Assembly (NCBI GenBank): GCA_021396245.1
Contig: WNYE01000054.1
Span: 229,059-293,058, forward strand
DNA: 64,000 bases
Direction: 5' to 3'
From: Sporothrix humicola
Lineage: Eukaryota > Ascomycota > Sordariomycetes > Ophiostomatales > Ophiostomataceae
Below the pieces are notes generated by a model, which did no database searches, was not told where the DNA came from, and saw only the letters and a program-made list of their open reading frames with translations. Made by a program: the position numbers and the translations under genes. Shown one piece after another: positions 1 through 11,395 of this stretch. Position 1 is the first letter of the stretch. Every line of letters begins with the position of its first letter.

Positions 1-1024
1 CGACGTTTAATAGTAAGCACCCTACGTATTTAAATAACATCCCTCACCGTCGTTAAGGCCACCTACTAACTTAAGGGCAGTTCTCGGTGAAATAGCTTTT
101 GGCGAGTCGTTTAACTCGCTGCGCAACCGCAAGACGGACAGCTGGATCGCGATTGTGCTGGACAACGTCAAGTTCACGGCCTGGGGCGTGGCCATTATAA
201 AGATCCCGCTGCTGGTACACTTTAAGCAGTACATTTTCCCCAAGCACGTGCTGCAGGCCGGCTGGACGCACGCGCTTATGTCTAAAAAAAAGATCTTAAA
301 GCGCGCCGAGATGAGCCCGGTCTGCCCGGACTTTACGTCGTACATCCTGGCCAAGCGGCAAGACCTGAACATTACCGACTGAGAGCTGGCCGCGCACGCC
401 AACGCCCTGATTGTCGCCGGTAGCGAAACCAACGCCACGACGATGAACGGGCTTTTTAATTACTTAACCAACTACCCAGAGGTGTACCAAAAACTTAAAG
501 ACGAGATCCGGGGCGCCTTCTCGGTCGGCACAGAAATCACGGCCGCCCGTGCCGCCGCCCTGCCCTACCTCACGGCCTGCATCGAAAAAACCATGCGCAT
601 CTACCCGCCCATCCCCAACGGCATACCCCGTGTCACGCCGCCCGAGGGATACACGATCGACGGCCAATGGGTCCCCGGCGGCACGACGGTGGTCGTCCAC
701 ATGTGGGCCGTCACTCACAACCCTAAGTACTTCAAAGACCCCAACGTCTTCCGCCCTGAGAGGTGGTTGGATAAAGAAAACACCACGGAACGCCTCGACG
801 CCAGCAAGCCCTTTTTGGTCGGCCCGCGCATGTGCATGGGCATCAACATGGCCTGGATCGAGCTGCGCGTGCTGACGGCCAAGATCGTCTTTCACTTTGA
901 TTTCGAAATGGTTAACCAGCGCAACTGGTGCGACGGCCAGCAGTGCTACACGCTGTGGCAGAAGCCGCCGCAGAAAATGGTCGGCACGCCTGCCCAGCCG
1001 CGGCCGCCCGTGACGGTGCTGTAG
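1..1024 (+). pseudogene. cytochrome P450 pseudogene, 3' part
   Basis: This is the C-terminal part of a fungal cytochrome P450 whose 5' end lies outside the window. Bases 1-12 end an exon, an intron runs 13-80 (GTAAGC donor, perfect TACTAAC branch site, CAG acceptor), and the next exon gives the family motif GEIAFGESF. The I-helix (AGSET), the PERW region and the heme loop FLVGPRMCMG are recognisable. Three lesions argue against function. An in-frame TGA at 380-382 falls just before ELAAHA, where family members carry an amino acid. The invariant Glu of the K-helix ExxR is Lys (KTMR). The I-helix AGSETT is AGSETN. The rest of the frame is open and well conserved, so loss is recent or the stop is read through. 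The family would be a heme monooxygenase of secondary metabolism or detoxification; the substrate cannot be inferred. Confidence 0.85.
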
Positions 1025-1616
1025 AGGTTGGAGAGATGGGATGTAAATTGACGTGGAAGGACATTCTTTGAGCCGTAGCGGGGTTGGTCTGTTTTGATAT
1101 AACTTTTTTTTCCATGTCCAAATGAGTGGAGTTGGGGGTTTTGATAGAAGATCCGATCGGAGTGATGTTAGAAGGTGGCTGAATTCGATATTACTCTGTA
1201 AAGATCCATGGTCAACGACTCTAAGTTCTAGACTCTTATACATTTGTCTCGTAATTGTATGTCATATTAAACAGGAAATTTCATGTCTTTAAATATCATA
1301 TACGCCATATAGAGAAATCCAAAGATCATCAAGAACCTCGCAAAGATGCCCCATCAAAGAGGTTTAGTTCCATTTTCTTTCCGGGGTAAAGCGGGGCGAA
1401 TCGTGCGTATCGCCAGGAAAACAAATTCCTAGCCCGGTTTTGTTCCTTTTGTTCGGGGTCTCGGTGGATTCGCGTTCTTTGACCACTTTCAGCTGCCAAA
1501 GAGGCGGCTCCAATGGATTCATGGTTTTAATGGAGAAGAAATAGGAATCAACATTTGTACCCTGCAAGTCCAACTCCACAAATTTTGTCACCGATACCCC
1601 ATGACCTCACATCACA
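1025..1616. other. intergenic, P450 remnant to bZIP gene
   Basis: No gene is supported here. It holds the 3' flank of the P450 remnant and the leader of the bZIP gene. Short open frames on both strands have no family pattern or splice context. Confidence 0.6.
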
Positions 1617-2890
1617 ATGGAAGAACGGCAGCCAAAGAAACGGTCAATCGACTTTCTGACCCCCGACCAGCTGCGGCGGAAACGCGAAGGAAATGTGCGG
1701 GCACAGCGGGCACTCCGCGAGAAGCGCAAGGCAGAGATGCAAGCGCTGCAGGACCAGAACCGGGATCTAGAGGCACGGTTGCGGGCAGCACACACAGCTC
1801 TGGCGGCGGCGCAGGAAGCAGCGAGGGGAAGTGCCCTCAACGCCGGCGACGACAACAACATCCCCCTGAACGTCAATGTCGGGGTGGACCCAACAGCACC
1901 AGCCCTGCAACTGATGCTCGGCAGCAACATGGCGATGCCGTTTGTGCCGTGGGGCGAGAACGAGATCTCGACGATGGACGTGTTGCAGATCATGGACGAC
2001 AGCAGCGACATGTGGAACGCGGGCGTGGTGGGAGACGACCATACGGACGCCCAACAACCGACAGAGCCACCCAGCATACCGCCTGCCGTGCCGTTCACGA
2101 CGATTGACACAGACCAGGTGTGGTCGATTATCCCCAAACACACGGCGCCCGTCTGTGTGCTCGACGACGCGCTGTTGACACTGATCCAGCAGCGCCGGCC
2201 CAAGGACAACGCCCCGGAATTTCAAAAGAACTCGTTTCCCTCGGTCCAGTCACTCCTCAACAGTCCCCGGCAAATCGACCCCGACTCGCCCGATTCGGTC
2301 TCCTCTGAAACGATCGAAGACCCCCGCTTCCCCGTGTCCAGCACCATCGTCCACAACCTGCGGCACATCATGACCGTCCCCGGCCTGCCCGAACAGATCG
2401 CCATGCTCCAAAACGTGTCGGCCATTGTGCGCTGGCTCATCGCCCCGACGCGCGCCAACTACGAGGCCATGCCGCTCTACCTCCGGCCAACCGCCACCCA
2501 GCTCGTGGTCCCCCACCCGCCGTGGGTCGACGTCATGCCCTGGGCCGCCGCCCGCGACTGGTTCTGCTCGTCGCCCGCGCTTTCGTCGCTCGCCAACTAC
2601 AATCTGGTGTCGTCCATCTGCAACGAGACGCTGTCGCTCAACTGGCCGTTTGAGGACACCGACATTTTGCTGCACTGCACCAGTTTTGGCGGCGGGAAGC
2701 CCAAAGAAGGCGTCGATGAGATACTCTTGAATCCCATCTTTGACCGGCACATCAAAGACGCGGCCAACTGGACGGTCGGCCCCAAGATCATCAAAGCGTG
2801 AGTGGCCCTGGTGTGCATAAATTTCGAACATGATGAATGCTAACAGCACGCAGCTTCCCCGAACTCAAGGGAAAGATAAATGTGAAATAG
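1617..2890 (+). CDS. bZIP regulator with DUF3425 C-terminus
   Basis: Predicted nuclear transcription regulator of 405 residues. Two exons, 1617-2797 and 2854-2890, flank a 56-bp intron (GTGAGT donor, GCTAAC branch, GCAG acceptor). Splicing adds the short tail AFPELKGKINVK and keeps frame. Residues 9-55 form a bZIP: the basic region includes NVRAQRALREKRK (N-x2-AQ-x2-R), followed by a short leucine/coiled-coil stretch and an Ala-rich helix. The C-terminal half (about 230-405) matches the DUF3425 pattern of fungal bZIP proteins, with a Pro-rich RPTATQLVVPHPPW segment followed by a WxxxRDWF-like helix. In this family the bZIP binds DNA and the role of DUF3425 is unknown. It lies next to a broken P450, but nothing shows a functional link. 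The start is the first ATG that includes the whole basic region. Confidence 0.85.
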
Positions 2891-3614
2891 ATGGGTTTAC
2901 AGAATATTTGGCGTTTTGGTCTGGGAACTGGGCTTTTCTTTTTCTTTTCTTTTCTTTTTTTTTATGGCTGCCAATTAAACTTCAATCTCCACAATGTGTA
3001 CATGTAGACAGTCGAACCGCAAAATATAGATATATTGTCGAGTTGCAAAATGCAACAGTATAATCTAATAAACAGTGAAGCAATATGGGCAGTATCACGA
3101 CAGCATCCATCCACCATACTTGAGACAAAACTCGAGACTTAAATTCTTCTCAGCTCTTAACCCTTTACTCTCAACCACTTCTTCTTCTTCCCATCTTACA
3201 CCCAACCACATCCAACAATCACACACGCTCCCACGGACCGTGGGATCACACGCAACATCATCTCCTATCCGGCCATGAATCCTCAAAACCGACGAACAAC
3301 CGGCCGCGCCGCAGGAGCTGCCCCTATTCTCGACCATCGACATTAAGCGCCCTTTTTAAATCAGGCACCATTAAAAAAGTCTTGTTTTCGACGTACATGA
3401 GATACATTGGGTTTTTAAACCTTTATAACACAATAATCGGTGATAATTATTAACATTTTATTTGTCCTTTGAGAAACAAAAACCCTCCAAAATTATATCA
3501 AGTTTGCCGTCGTATCAACAAATACAAAGTACAACTCTCCTTTTCCTAATGGTATATATATGCGCTCTTTGTTATAATAGATAGTGCTCTCACAGAGTAA
3601 GCGGGAGGACAGAA
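2891..3614. other. AT-rich intergenic with a short orphan ORF
   Basis: T-rich then AT-rich sequence. A CT-rich, promoter-like stretch (about 3165-3235) leads to an ATG at 3275 that opens a 23-codon frame ending at 3346. The start region looks like the beginning of a fungal gene whose body is missing, but the peptide is too short to assign. No other gene is seen. Confidence 0.35.
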
Positions 3615-4485
3615 TCAATTAGGAATCGTGCGGTCGCCCGTTACTTTATCTTGTCCCCGCAGGCGCTTTGTTGTACAGTCTCGATCTTGGTCGTCGTTTG
3701 GTGAAAAATAACGAGTTGGGTCGGGGCGGTATGCAGACGTAATTGTCGCACTAGGGCTGTGCAGAATCACATGGTCGCCGGTCAAAAGAGCCGGGCTGAA
3801 TAGCATATTCATAGCTCGCTTTGTCTTTTCGTCTGTTTCGTGTTGTGTTGGCAGTGGGATGTTGGTGGAATTGGGCAGCTTCTGGCTTCCCGTGGTATAC
3901 CGCCGAGCCGATGCAATGTCATAACTATCGTACAGCTCTATAGTTTCGGTGAGGCTCATGAGACCATCCAAGCATTGGCTTATTGTAGTCACACACCCGT
4001 GAATTTGTGTTTTGGGGAGGGGGATGTGGCACCAAGTGCCATCGTCGCCATCGCCATCGCCGTTATCGTCGTCGCCATCGTCGTCGCCGTCATCGTCGCC
4101 GTCATCGTCGCCGTCATCGTCGCCGTCATCGTGGTCGCTGCCGTTGTCCTCCTGGTCCCATGGTGTTATCTCGTTGCGTATTATTGCGATCACGGTGTTG
4201 ACGTTGACGGTGATCTTGTCCAAAGTTGCGTCGATCATATTTGCTAAATCCACTCGGTCATCGTGCCCACGCATACGCGCATCGAGAGGAGGGGACTTCG
4301 ACGAGTGTACCTACACTGGTTTCCTTCGCCCACAATCGTAGGCGATAAAGCTCGTCGTCGATCGAATCAAAACATAGGTGTGGGTGCACATTGGAGTCTG
4401 TTCTGCCCATCACAAGAGCTAGGAGGGCCTCAAAAGACTGCTCGCATGTAGCTAAAGAGCTAACATATGTTGTCTCCTTCTGCAT
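3615..4485 (-). pseudogene. decayed copy of fungal helical N-terminal-domain protein
   Basis: Reading down from an ATG at 4485, the protein has FEALLAL, then HPHLCFDSIDDEL-RLRLWAKET, and after a frame change near 4290-4310 continues as SPPLDARMR and ITPWDQED. These blocks align in order with the intact gene at 19875-20453 (FEVLLAI, HPYISFKFVDDQL-RLHRWAKET, HSLDAHLR, VVPWDEED), so the two are paralogues. This copy carries a frameshift. It has also gained an Asp/Gly tract from a 12-bp repeat in the middle of the domain. The second frame ends at 3615. The helical domain resembles those placed in front of ankyrin, STAND or zinc-finger modules in Sordariomycetes; here there is no partner domain. 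Function is unknown. Confidence 0.7.
4062..4134 (-). repeat. 12-bp tandem repeat coding Gly-Asp tract
   Basis: The unit GTCATCGTCGCC (plus strand) is repeated perfectly at 4089-4124 with degenerate copies on both sides. On the minus strand it encodes GDDD repeats inside the decayed helical-domain gene. The intact paralogue lacks this tract, so it expanded after duplication. Confidence 0.85.
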
Positions 4486-5326
4486 CTTGCCGTGTCGATA
4501 AGTACCGCAGCAAAAGAAAATAATGGTCGAAGGGTGCTTCAGAGCGGCAGACTGCACACCAGAGTTGGGCTGTTGTCACAGGCCGCGCTGGTCGTGGTGA
4601 TGTGATGGCGGGAGCCCGGTGTGGCGGTGGTTGCCGTGGACGACAACGTAAGTGCAGAGGAGAATGTTGATGATGGAGTCGGCGGAGAAGATGCTGCGCT
4701 TAACCCAGACTATTGATTGTTACTAAATCGGTTCTTATCGTGGATGATATTCGACGGCTGTGGCGAGTCTTTGTGTCCCGTACCGGGAGTCAGAGTCGTC
4801 TTTATGTTCCTGGCTACGAGACGGAGAAATAAAGAAATAAAGAAATAAAAACAAAGCACATTTTAAAGGGGTAAATCATAAAGAGGGACTACAATAAAAG
4901 CTCTGCAAAATTGCTTTGTTCTGGCGAAGCGGGACCATCCGGAAAGGTTGCAAGTGTTAAATACGCACTAGTACCTGGATCGTTGGTTTATGGGCCAGAC
5001 CCCACAGCGGTCGACCGACATGTTCAAAGTAAATAAACACGAGGGGAAAAAGAAAAGACAGGATCCTGCTTGGTTAATACGAGACGGGAACATAATGAGA
5101 CAGCATTAAATGGCCAAAGGATATCATGACGCACATCGATCGTCAGCCAGCAGCGATGACTCATTTCGCCCAGTTACAGCCCTCGCAAGGCGTCTTGCAT
5201 GTTGGATGGTGGGCGTGCCGCATTTAAGCGCCGTGTCTTAAAACATCCCCCCCCCAGCTTTTACGCGCCGACAATCAAGTATCCGCCCTTCTTTTCATCT
5301 TCACATTGTTATCATTGACTACAAAA
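4486..5326. other. intergenic and arginyl-tRNA synthetase promoter
   Basis: The left half holds the 5' flank of the decayed gene and a short plus-strand open stretch ending with a stop near 4715 (ending NPDY), possibly a relic exon but unassigned. The right half is the promoter of the synthetase, with a C run near 5250 and the TGACTCA site listed separately. No other gene is seen. Confidence 0.5.
5157..5163. promoter_or_regulatory. Gcn4/CPC1-type site TGACTCA
   Basis: TGACTCA lies 164 bp upstream of the arginyl-tRNA synthetase ATG. This is the consensus of Gcn4/CPC1, the general amino-acid control activator, which commonly controls aminoacyl-tRNA synthetases. A seven-base site occurs by chance several times in 64 kb, so support comes from its position and the gene type. 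Confidence 0.5.
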
Positions 5327-7421
5327 ATGTCGACAACAACGCTGGAAGGACTGGCGCGTCTATTTGCCGGCATTGACGGCGTCCCGCCCGCGCCTCACGA
5401 GTTGTGCCAGCTGCCCGATGTGCACCTGCTCAGCCGCCCCGTGGACATGTATCGTGTTTACGTCGCTGGAATCCTGGTCCAGCTCACTGGCTGCGATCCA
5501 GCCGTTGCCTACAATGCCGTGCAGGCGGCAACGACGCTCGCAAAAGGCGACCTGACGGTTCCTGTCCCGAGGCTGCGGTTGCGCGTGAAGGGAAAGGCTG
5601 ATGATTTGTGCGCCGACCTGGCAGCCCAGTTCCCCGGTGCACACCCTCTCTTTGCCAAGCCGGTTCCGGCGGGCATTCACCTGCCCATCTATCTGCAGCC
5701 GCGCCCCCTTGCCCGGTACCTCTTGCCGTACATGTTTGAGCGGAGCGAGCGGTATGGGAGCGACTGTGAGGACAACGGCAAAGACAAGAAGACGAAGAAA
5801 AGGGTGCTCGTGGAGTTCTCGTCGCCCAACATTGCCAAGGAGTTCCACGCGGGCCATCTCCGCAGCACGATTATCGGCGCCTTCATCGCCAACCTGTATG
5901 CGTCCATGGGCTGGGACGTTGTCCGGATCAACTATCTGGGCGACTGGGGCAAGCAGTTTGGCCTGCTGGCGGTGGGCTGGCAGCGGTACGGCTCCGAACA
6001 AGAACTGGCGCAGGAGCCGCTGCGGCACCTGTTGGATGTCTACGCTCGGATCAATGCGGATTTCAGGCCGGAGCAGGATGCCAGCAAGGCGGCGCGTGAT
6101 GCTGGTCGCGACAACGAGACGGCCGAGATTGAGTCCCGCGGGCTGTTTGCCGAGCGCAACGACTTTTTCCGCCGCATGGAAGACGGCGACGCCGAAGCGC
6201 TGGCGCTCTGGAAACGCTTCCGGGACCTGAGCATTGACCGCTACGTGACGACCTATGCGCGCCTCAACATTGCCTTTGACGAGTACGCGGGCGAGTCGCA
6301 GGTGCAGGCGGCGACGGTGCAAATCGTGGAAATGCTGCTCATGGAGAAAGGCGTGTACGAGCAGGACAGCGATTCTGGGTCGTGGCTGATTGATTTCCAA
6401 AAACACGGCGCCAAGGCGCTGGGCGTCGCCGTTGTCCGCGGCCGCACGGGGACGACGACGTACCTGCTTCGCGACGTCGCGGCTGTGCTGGAGCGCGAGG
6501 CCAAGTACAACTTCCAGAAAATGATCTACGTCGTCTCGTCGGAGCAGGACCTCTATTTCCAGCGCATTCTCAAGGTACTGCAGCTGATCGGCCGCGACGA
6601 CCTCGCGCAGCGCGTGCAGCACGTCAACTTTGGCAAGGTCATGGGCATGTCCTCGCGCCTCGGCAATGTCCAGCTGCTGGGCGACATTTTGGACCAGACG
6701 GCCGACGCCATGCACGCGGTCATGCGCCGCAACGAGGCCAAGTATGCCCAGGTCGAGCACCCAGCAACGGTCGCCGACACGGTCGGCATTTCGGCGGTCA
6801 TGGTCCAGGACATGGCGGGCAAGCGCATCAACAACTACGCGTTTGATATCAAGAGGATGACGTCCTTTGAGGGCGACACGGCGCCATATCTGCAGTACTG
6901 TCACGCACGCCTTTGCTCCATTCTGCGCAAGGCCGGCCTGTCGCGCGAGGACCTCCGCGGCCATGTTTTGGGGGGTTGGAGAGATGCAGGCGCTGCCCTC
7001 ACTGCCCTCACTGCCCTCGCTCCGGACCTCGAAAAGCCGCATTGTGTCGACCTGTTCCGCCTCATGGCCCAGTACCCGGACGTCACAGCCACGGCCTTTA
7101 AAACTCTCGAGCCCTCCACCATCTTGACCTACCTGTTCCGCCTGGCCCACCAGCTGTCGTCCGCCTACGACGTGCTGCAGGTCGTCGGTGCGGAATCGCG
7201 CTACACCATGCTCGCTCGCGCCGCCGTGTATGAGAGCGCACGCCAGGTCTTGGAAAACGGCATGCGCTTGCTCGGCCTCACTCCTGTGGAAAGGTAATCC
7301 TTTTTTTTTTTCAGCCTCATTCTTTTTTGTCCCTTCGCCTTCTTCTGTTTTTTCTTTCTGTCTTTTCTTTTTCTTCTCCTTTGGTGGAAATATGCTAATC
7401 TAACCAATAATTAGGATGTGA
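5327..7421 (+). CDS. arginyl-tRNA synthetase
   Basis: Charges tRNA-Arg with arginine using ATP; fungal class I enzymes of this type serve the cytosol and sometimes mitochondria. The protein is 657 residues. An N-terminal tRNA-contact domain (about 1-160) precedes the catalytic core with the signature HAGHLRST (HxGH, residues 174-177). A degenerate KMSKS loop (GKVMGMSSRLGN) and the helical anticodon-binding domain ending MRLLGLTPVERM follow. The ATG at 5327 (AAAAATG) is chosen. Exons are 5327-7293 and 7415-7421, with a 121-bp intron (GTAATC donor, polypyrimidine tract, TGCTAATCTAAC branch, TTAG acceptor). The last exon supplies only the third base of an Arg codon, the terminal Met and TGA, restoring the family's conserved VERM end. 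No clear mitochondrial presequence is seen on this start. Confidence 0.95.
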
Positions 7422-8075
7422 GATGTGAGAGGCCAATGGGACGACAAGAGGTGGCGGTAGTCAAGAACAACACACGCCATGAACCTGATCACGTGGCAAT
7501 GTTTAGTCATATTCTCAGTCCAACATCATGTCAACAACAGCCAATGCAGAAGCAACAAAGAAGCAATGAACAAGTCCGCATCCGTCACATTGCGCGCCTC
7601 ACTCTTTATTTCCCTTCTTTTTTCCCCTTTTTCTTGTTTCCATTTTTTGTGAGCATGCCATCACACCACATTTCATCTTGCTCTTTCTTTTCTTTTCTTT
7701 TCTTTTCTTTCTATTTTCGTCCCCTTTCTTTAACCTTTGTTGTTTTCCTACTCTCTCCCCTTCAATTCTCTCCTTCAATTCTCCCCTTCAATTCTCTCCT
7801 TCAATTCTCCCCTTCAATTCTCTCCTTCAATTCTCTCCTTCATTTCTCTCATTCATTTTTTGTCTATATAAGTCACTCTTCCCCCTCTCTACCATCTGCT
7901 TAATGATCCCATTCCCCATTCACTTTCCCTCTCATAATATTGACTCAGTTCTTTTGAATAACTTTCCATTCCTATATTTTCCCATTTCCCCATTGCCCCA
8001 TCTCCCTCCACATCCCTTTCTCCTTTTTTCTTTCTTACTTTTCACCTTTCCCACCCTCGCCTCCCAACTAGCACG
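7422..8075. other. CT-rich promoter region of the Fta2-like gene
   Basis: Long pyrimidine tracts (TTTTC runs at 7615-7735), the 13-bp tandem repeat listed separately, and a TGACTCA heptamer at 7941-7947, 129 bp before the next ATG. No gene is seen. Confidence 0.6.
7761..7851 (+). repeat. 13-bp tandem repeat TTCAATTCTCYCC
   Basis: Six adjacent 13-mers (7761-7838) and one decayed copy. The tenth to thirteenth bases alternate TTCC and CCCC over the first copies, so the higher-order unit is 26 bp. It lies about 225 bp upstream of the Fta2-like start codon. Confidence 0.9.
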
Positions 8076-9435
8076 ATGTATCCCGATTGGCCTGAGAGCG
8101 CAGCCGACCTGGTGCCACAGCCGTTGTGTCCAGGCCCCACGCTGGCTGCCTTTGATTTTCAGGGTCCCCAGGACATTGATTTTCTCGAATACCTTGGCGA
8201 AGGACTGCATTCTCACGTCCTCAAGGTCAAGATCAAGGATCAAGAGTACGCCCTTAAGCTGGTACGTTTTCCCCCAGGAGCACAGATCGCAACATTATGA
8301 CTTTAGACTTTTTGGAAAAACTAAAACTAACCATGTCTTTTTACTTTAGTTCCGTTTTGCATACGATACGACCTGGGTCGGCCCGGGAGAGTGGGATGCC
8401 AATGGCACTCGTGCTAAACTCACTGTTCTTGCACAGTACTCGGAGCCGTTCAACGCCGAATGCCGCGCCTTTGGCCGGCTTCAAGAAGCGGGCTACCCCG
8501 AGCTGGCCATTCCTTGCTATGGCTATGTCCTCCTAGACGAAGTGAACGAGCGCCGGCTGCAAGACAAGTTTAACCTCGAGTTTAACGGCGACTTTGAGTG
8601 CAGCGGCGAAGAAGACTTGAGGGGCCGCTTTCTCGGCGAGCGAAGCGGCAAGCCCCCGCCGATCCGCGGCATCCTCAAGGCAGTCGGGTCTACCCATGCA
8701 AGGAGCGACCCAGTCAACTTTAGCGTGCCCAAGATGCGCAAACTGCTTCGGGAGACGGTCCAGCTGCAGCAGCTGGGCATTTTCTACCACGACACGCGCA
8801 TCGAAAACTTGATCAGCGGCAAGGTTGGCGACTTCAGCCTGGCGATCACGGTGCCGCACTTTATGACCACCCCCGAGCTGAATCCCCACCTCACTGCCGA
8901 CGACATGAAGAGAATGGAGCTGATGACGTTCATGAGAACCATGAGCGACTATTGGAACTTTATCGACACGCTCCATCATATGATCCTGAACCCGGCCCAG
9001 CGATCGAAGCTGCTTCAAAAGATACCGGTGCTTCCACTCGGCCCTTTTCCAAGACGCTCGAAGCGCTTGGTTCTTCGAGATACGCCCCGGCGGAAACTCG
9101 ATCGCGAACGTGTCTATGCATTGGTCGATCCTCGGCGCTACGACTGGAAGTCGACAGCAGCAACGGCAGCGGAAACACAGGGCGTTGGGAAGAGACGCCC
9201 GCGGAAAGCCCTTTCTGCGAAGCCAAAGTTGTGGTATCTTAATAGCACAACATACTGGGCAATTAGATTCAACAATTTGCGCGATGACTATGATATAACG
9301 GGTTGGAGGGTCGACGATGATGGCTTTGTGTTCCCAGCGAGTGTTGATCTCGGACGGAAAGCGTTTAAAAATAAGATGAGGCGACTGGAGGGACTCCCCC
9401 CGCTGCCTTTATCGCCCGGAGATGATTCCGAATAA
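8076..9435 (+). CDS. Fta2-like kinase-fold protein
   Basis: A 423-residue protein. Exons 8076-8261 and 8350-9435 flank an 88-bp intron (GTACGT donor, CTAAC branch, TTTAG acceptor) that keeps phase. It fits the fungal family annotated as kinetochore Sim4-complex Fta2-like, a degenerate protein-kinase fold. Seen in order: a glycine-rich start (IDFLEYLGEG), a VKIKDQEYALKLF strand with the ALKL lysine, NAECRAFGRL and CYGYVLL. The C-lobe has LGIFYHDTRIENLISGKVGDFSLA, where HDTR-x2-N replaces HRD-x4-N and GDFS replaces DFG. A basic, low-complexity C-terminus follows (about 320-423). In filamentous fungi this family is expanded, and most members have no shown kinetochore role, so only the fold is asserted. 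Whether it phosphorylates anything is doubtful given the altered motifs. Confidence 0.7.
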
Positions 9436-10240
9436 TCGTTTAGGGGCCATTCGTGTAATTTTTTTTCTCTTTTTTTTTTTTTATTGGCAGGTAAAGCAGT
9501 AATAGAAAGTTTATATAGGGTAAACTGGGTACCGGGAGCGAAAGGATTTAAGAGGTGTGTAGGCGAATCATGTTCACAACACAGTTGACCGGACATGTTT
9601 CCCTGATAAATTTATAGGGGGCTCTGCTAGTGTTGTATTATATTTATTCTTTTCAAGACCAAGTATTCGTTCGGCTACTGTCCGGGGAATCAGGCATAAC
9701 GCAGATGCAGCAGGTACAGCCCACCAGCCAGCTGATTCAAATTATCTAGGATGCTGCGTGTCGCATTTCTGCCATCGTTTTATCGTTTTATCCGTTTCCC
9801 TGTCACAACGGAATGCTCCCGGCTCTTGTCGATGGTCTACTATTTTCATGTTTGATAGTATCTACTATCTTCTGTCCTTGTGTTCAGTGTACTTTGAAGC
9901 ATATGAATATTACTTTTGGTGGCGATGGGGGACTGTGTGTGGCTTCTGGGGATTTTTTTTGGATTTTTTGTGTGCTACATAAAAGGTGACTGATGAAAGA
10001 AAACACATATTGAAAATAGAAAAGAATATAAAACTGAATGGGGTGGGGGCAACTGAGATGAAAGGAAAAAGTAAAGGGGAATGGAATACAAAGGGAATGG
10101 AATACAAAGGGACAGCAGTCACGAAATGACCATGGATGCTACAAGAAAGGATACGGGGAAGAGCGGAAAACAACAAAAAAAGAAAGAACAAACTATCAGC
10201 CATTGCAGACTGCAATTCCGACCTCAAACCTCACGCGTCT
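9436..10240. other. intergenic, no gene seen
   Basis: A T-rich 3' flank (9460-9480), then mixed AT-rich sequence with a T run near 9951-9968 and an A/G-rich stretch at 10010-10190. No frame has a family pattern or splice context. Confidence 0.6.
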
Positions 10241-11395
10241 TCATTGCCACCCTGTGGGAGAAAAGAAGTCGAAATCAGCAAAGGGGTTATCCGAGCCAGG
10301 CTTGTTTCCGCCGCTCTGCTCGCCACCGCTAAAAGTGGCAGGCGGCGGTGTGTCGGCCGCCGCATCAAAGCCTGAATACCGATGCCTGCGCACCCATCCA
10401 CGGCCCTCATCATATCTCGGGTCAGCCCAGGTATTGATGGAAACGACTTGGTCAGCCTTGACGATCGGGCGGTGCTCGTCGCAGAGCGACAGCATGCAGA
10501 GCCACCACAGGGCGAGCTCCGTGGTCAGGTTGGTCTTCGGCGCGCTGGTCTGGCCGCTGCTCAGATCCGTGGTCCACGGCACAGACATAATATTAGCCGT
10601 AAATTGTTTCTTTTCGCCCTGCGCTGGCGGCCCTTCGGAGACGAAATAACAAGCCACGAGCTCCTTGTCGGTCTGAATGTACCCGTAGCGTGTCTCGGCC
10701 TCGTCGCATAGGTTGGCCAGCTGCCGCAGAGGCTAGTGACTCTCCTGGGTGTTATGCTTGCGGTTTTTCAGCAGAACGCTTCCCGTCCATTTGGCGCTGG
10801 TACGGCCCAGACCGACGACGAGGATATCCCGCCGGCCGTTGCCCAACTCGATAACGTGGTCGACCGCCGTCCTGCTGCTCATCCCCGGAATCATGGCTCT
10901 AACCATCCCGTCGGCGCTGGTGTACGTATGATGCACAGCTACACCAGGGTGCAGGCCCATGATGCCCTTGGCATGGTTGACAAGCGACATGACGGTCTCG
11001 TCGTTCCAGGCAATGATGTTTTTGGGGCCGCTGTCATCGTTCATCGTCAGGCCTTCCAGCTTGTTGGTGGAGGGCACCGTGTCAACGAGATACGTGAGTG
11101 ACTCGTCGACGACGTGTCCGTAGCTCTCGTTGAAAGTGGCGATGTTGAAAGCATGCCATTCCTGGACATTTACATCTGGCCAGGCCTCGGACTTGGAATT
11201 GCCTTTTTTCCGGTCGCGCACACCAGGAACGGTTTGTGCCGGACGAGGGCATCGCGCATCGTGGGTTGCGGAAACGCCATGGCAAAGCAGGACCAGAGTG
11301 ACGATGCTGCTGCCGTGTGCTGCGGGGCTGTGTGACAAAGGGGATGTATTAGCTTGCACTCTGGTGCCAACCTTGGATGAGGGAAGGGAAGACAT
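10241..11395 (-). pseudogene. interrupted nuclease-like fungal family gene
   Basis: Two open stretches on the minus strand (11395 down to 10733 and on to 10241) are in one frame, separated only by a TAG at 10735-10733. Across the stop the protein reads smoothly: GVAVHHTYTS, RTAVDHVIELGNGRRDILVV, then after the stop PLRQLA, TRYGYIQTDKELVACYF and LTTELALWWLCML. As I recall this fungal family, the DHVIE...VVELKR block recalls a PD-(D/E)xK nuclease core. Here the E-x-K position reads G-L-G, so the putative active site is lost too. An intron ending at this TAG cannot be excluded, but the only nearby donor is weak and removing it would delete conserved sequence. CAG to TAG would be the simplest cause. 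The start at 11395 is uncertain; the N-terminus (to about residue 85) is not family-like. Confidence 0.55.

Noticed and set aside
5360..7150. 596-codon minus-strand open frame
   Set aside because: Antisense to arginyl-tRNA synthetase; no family signal.
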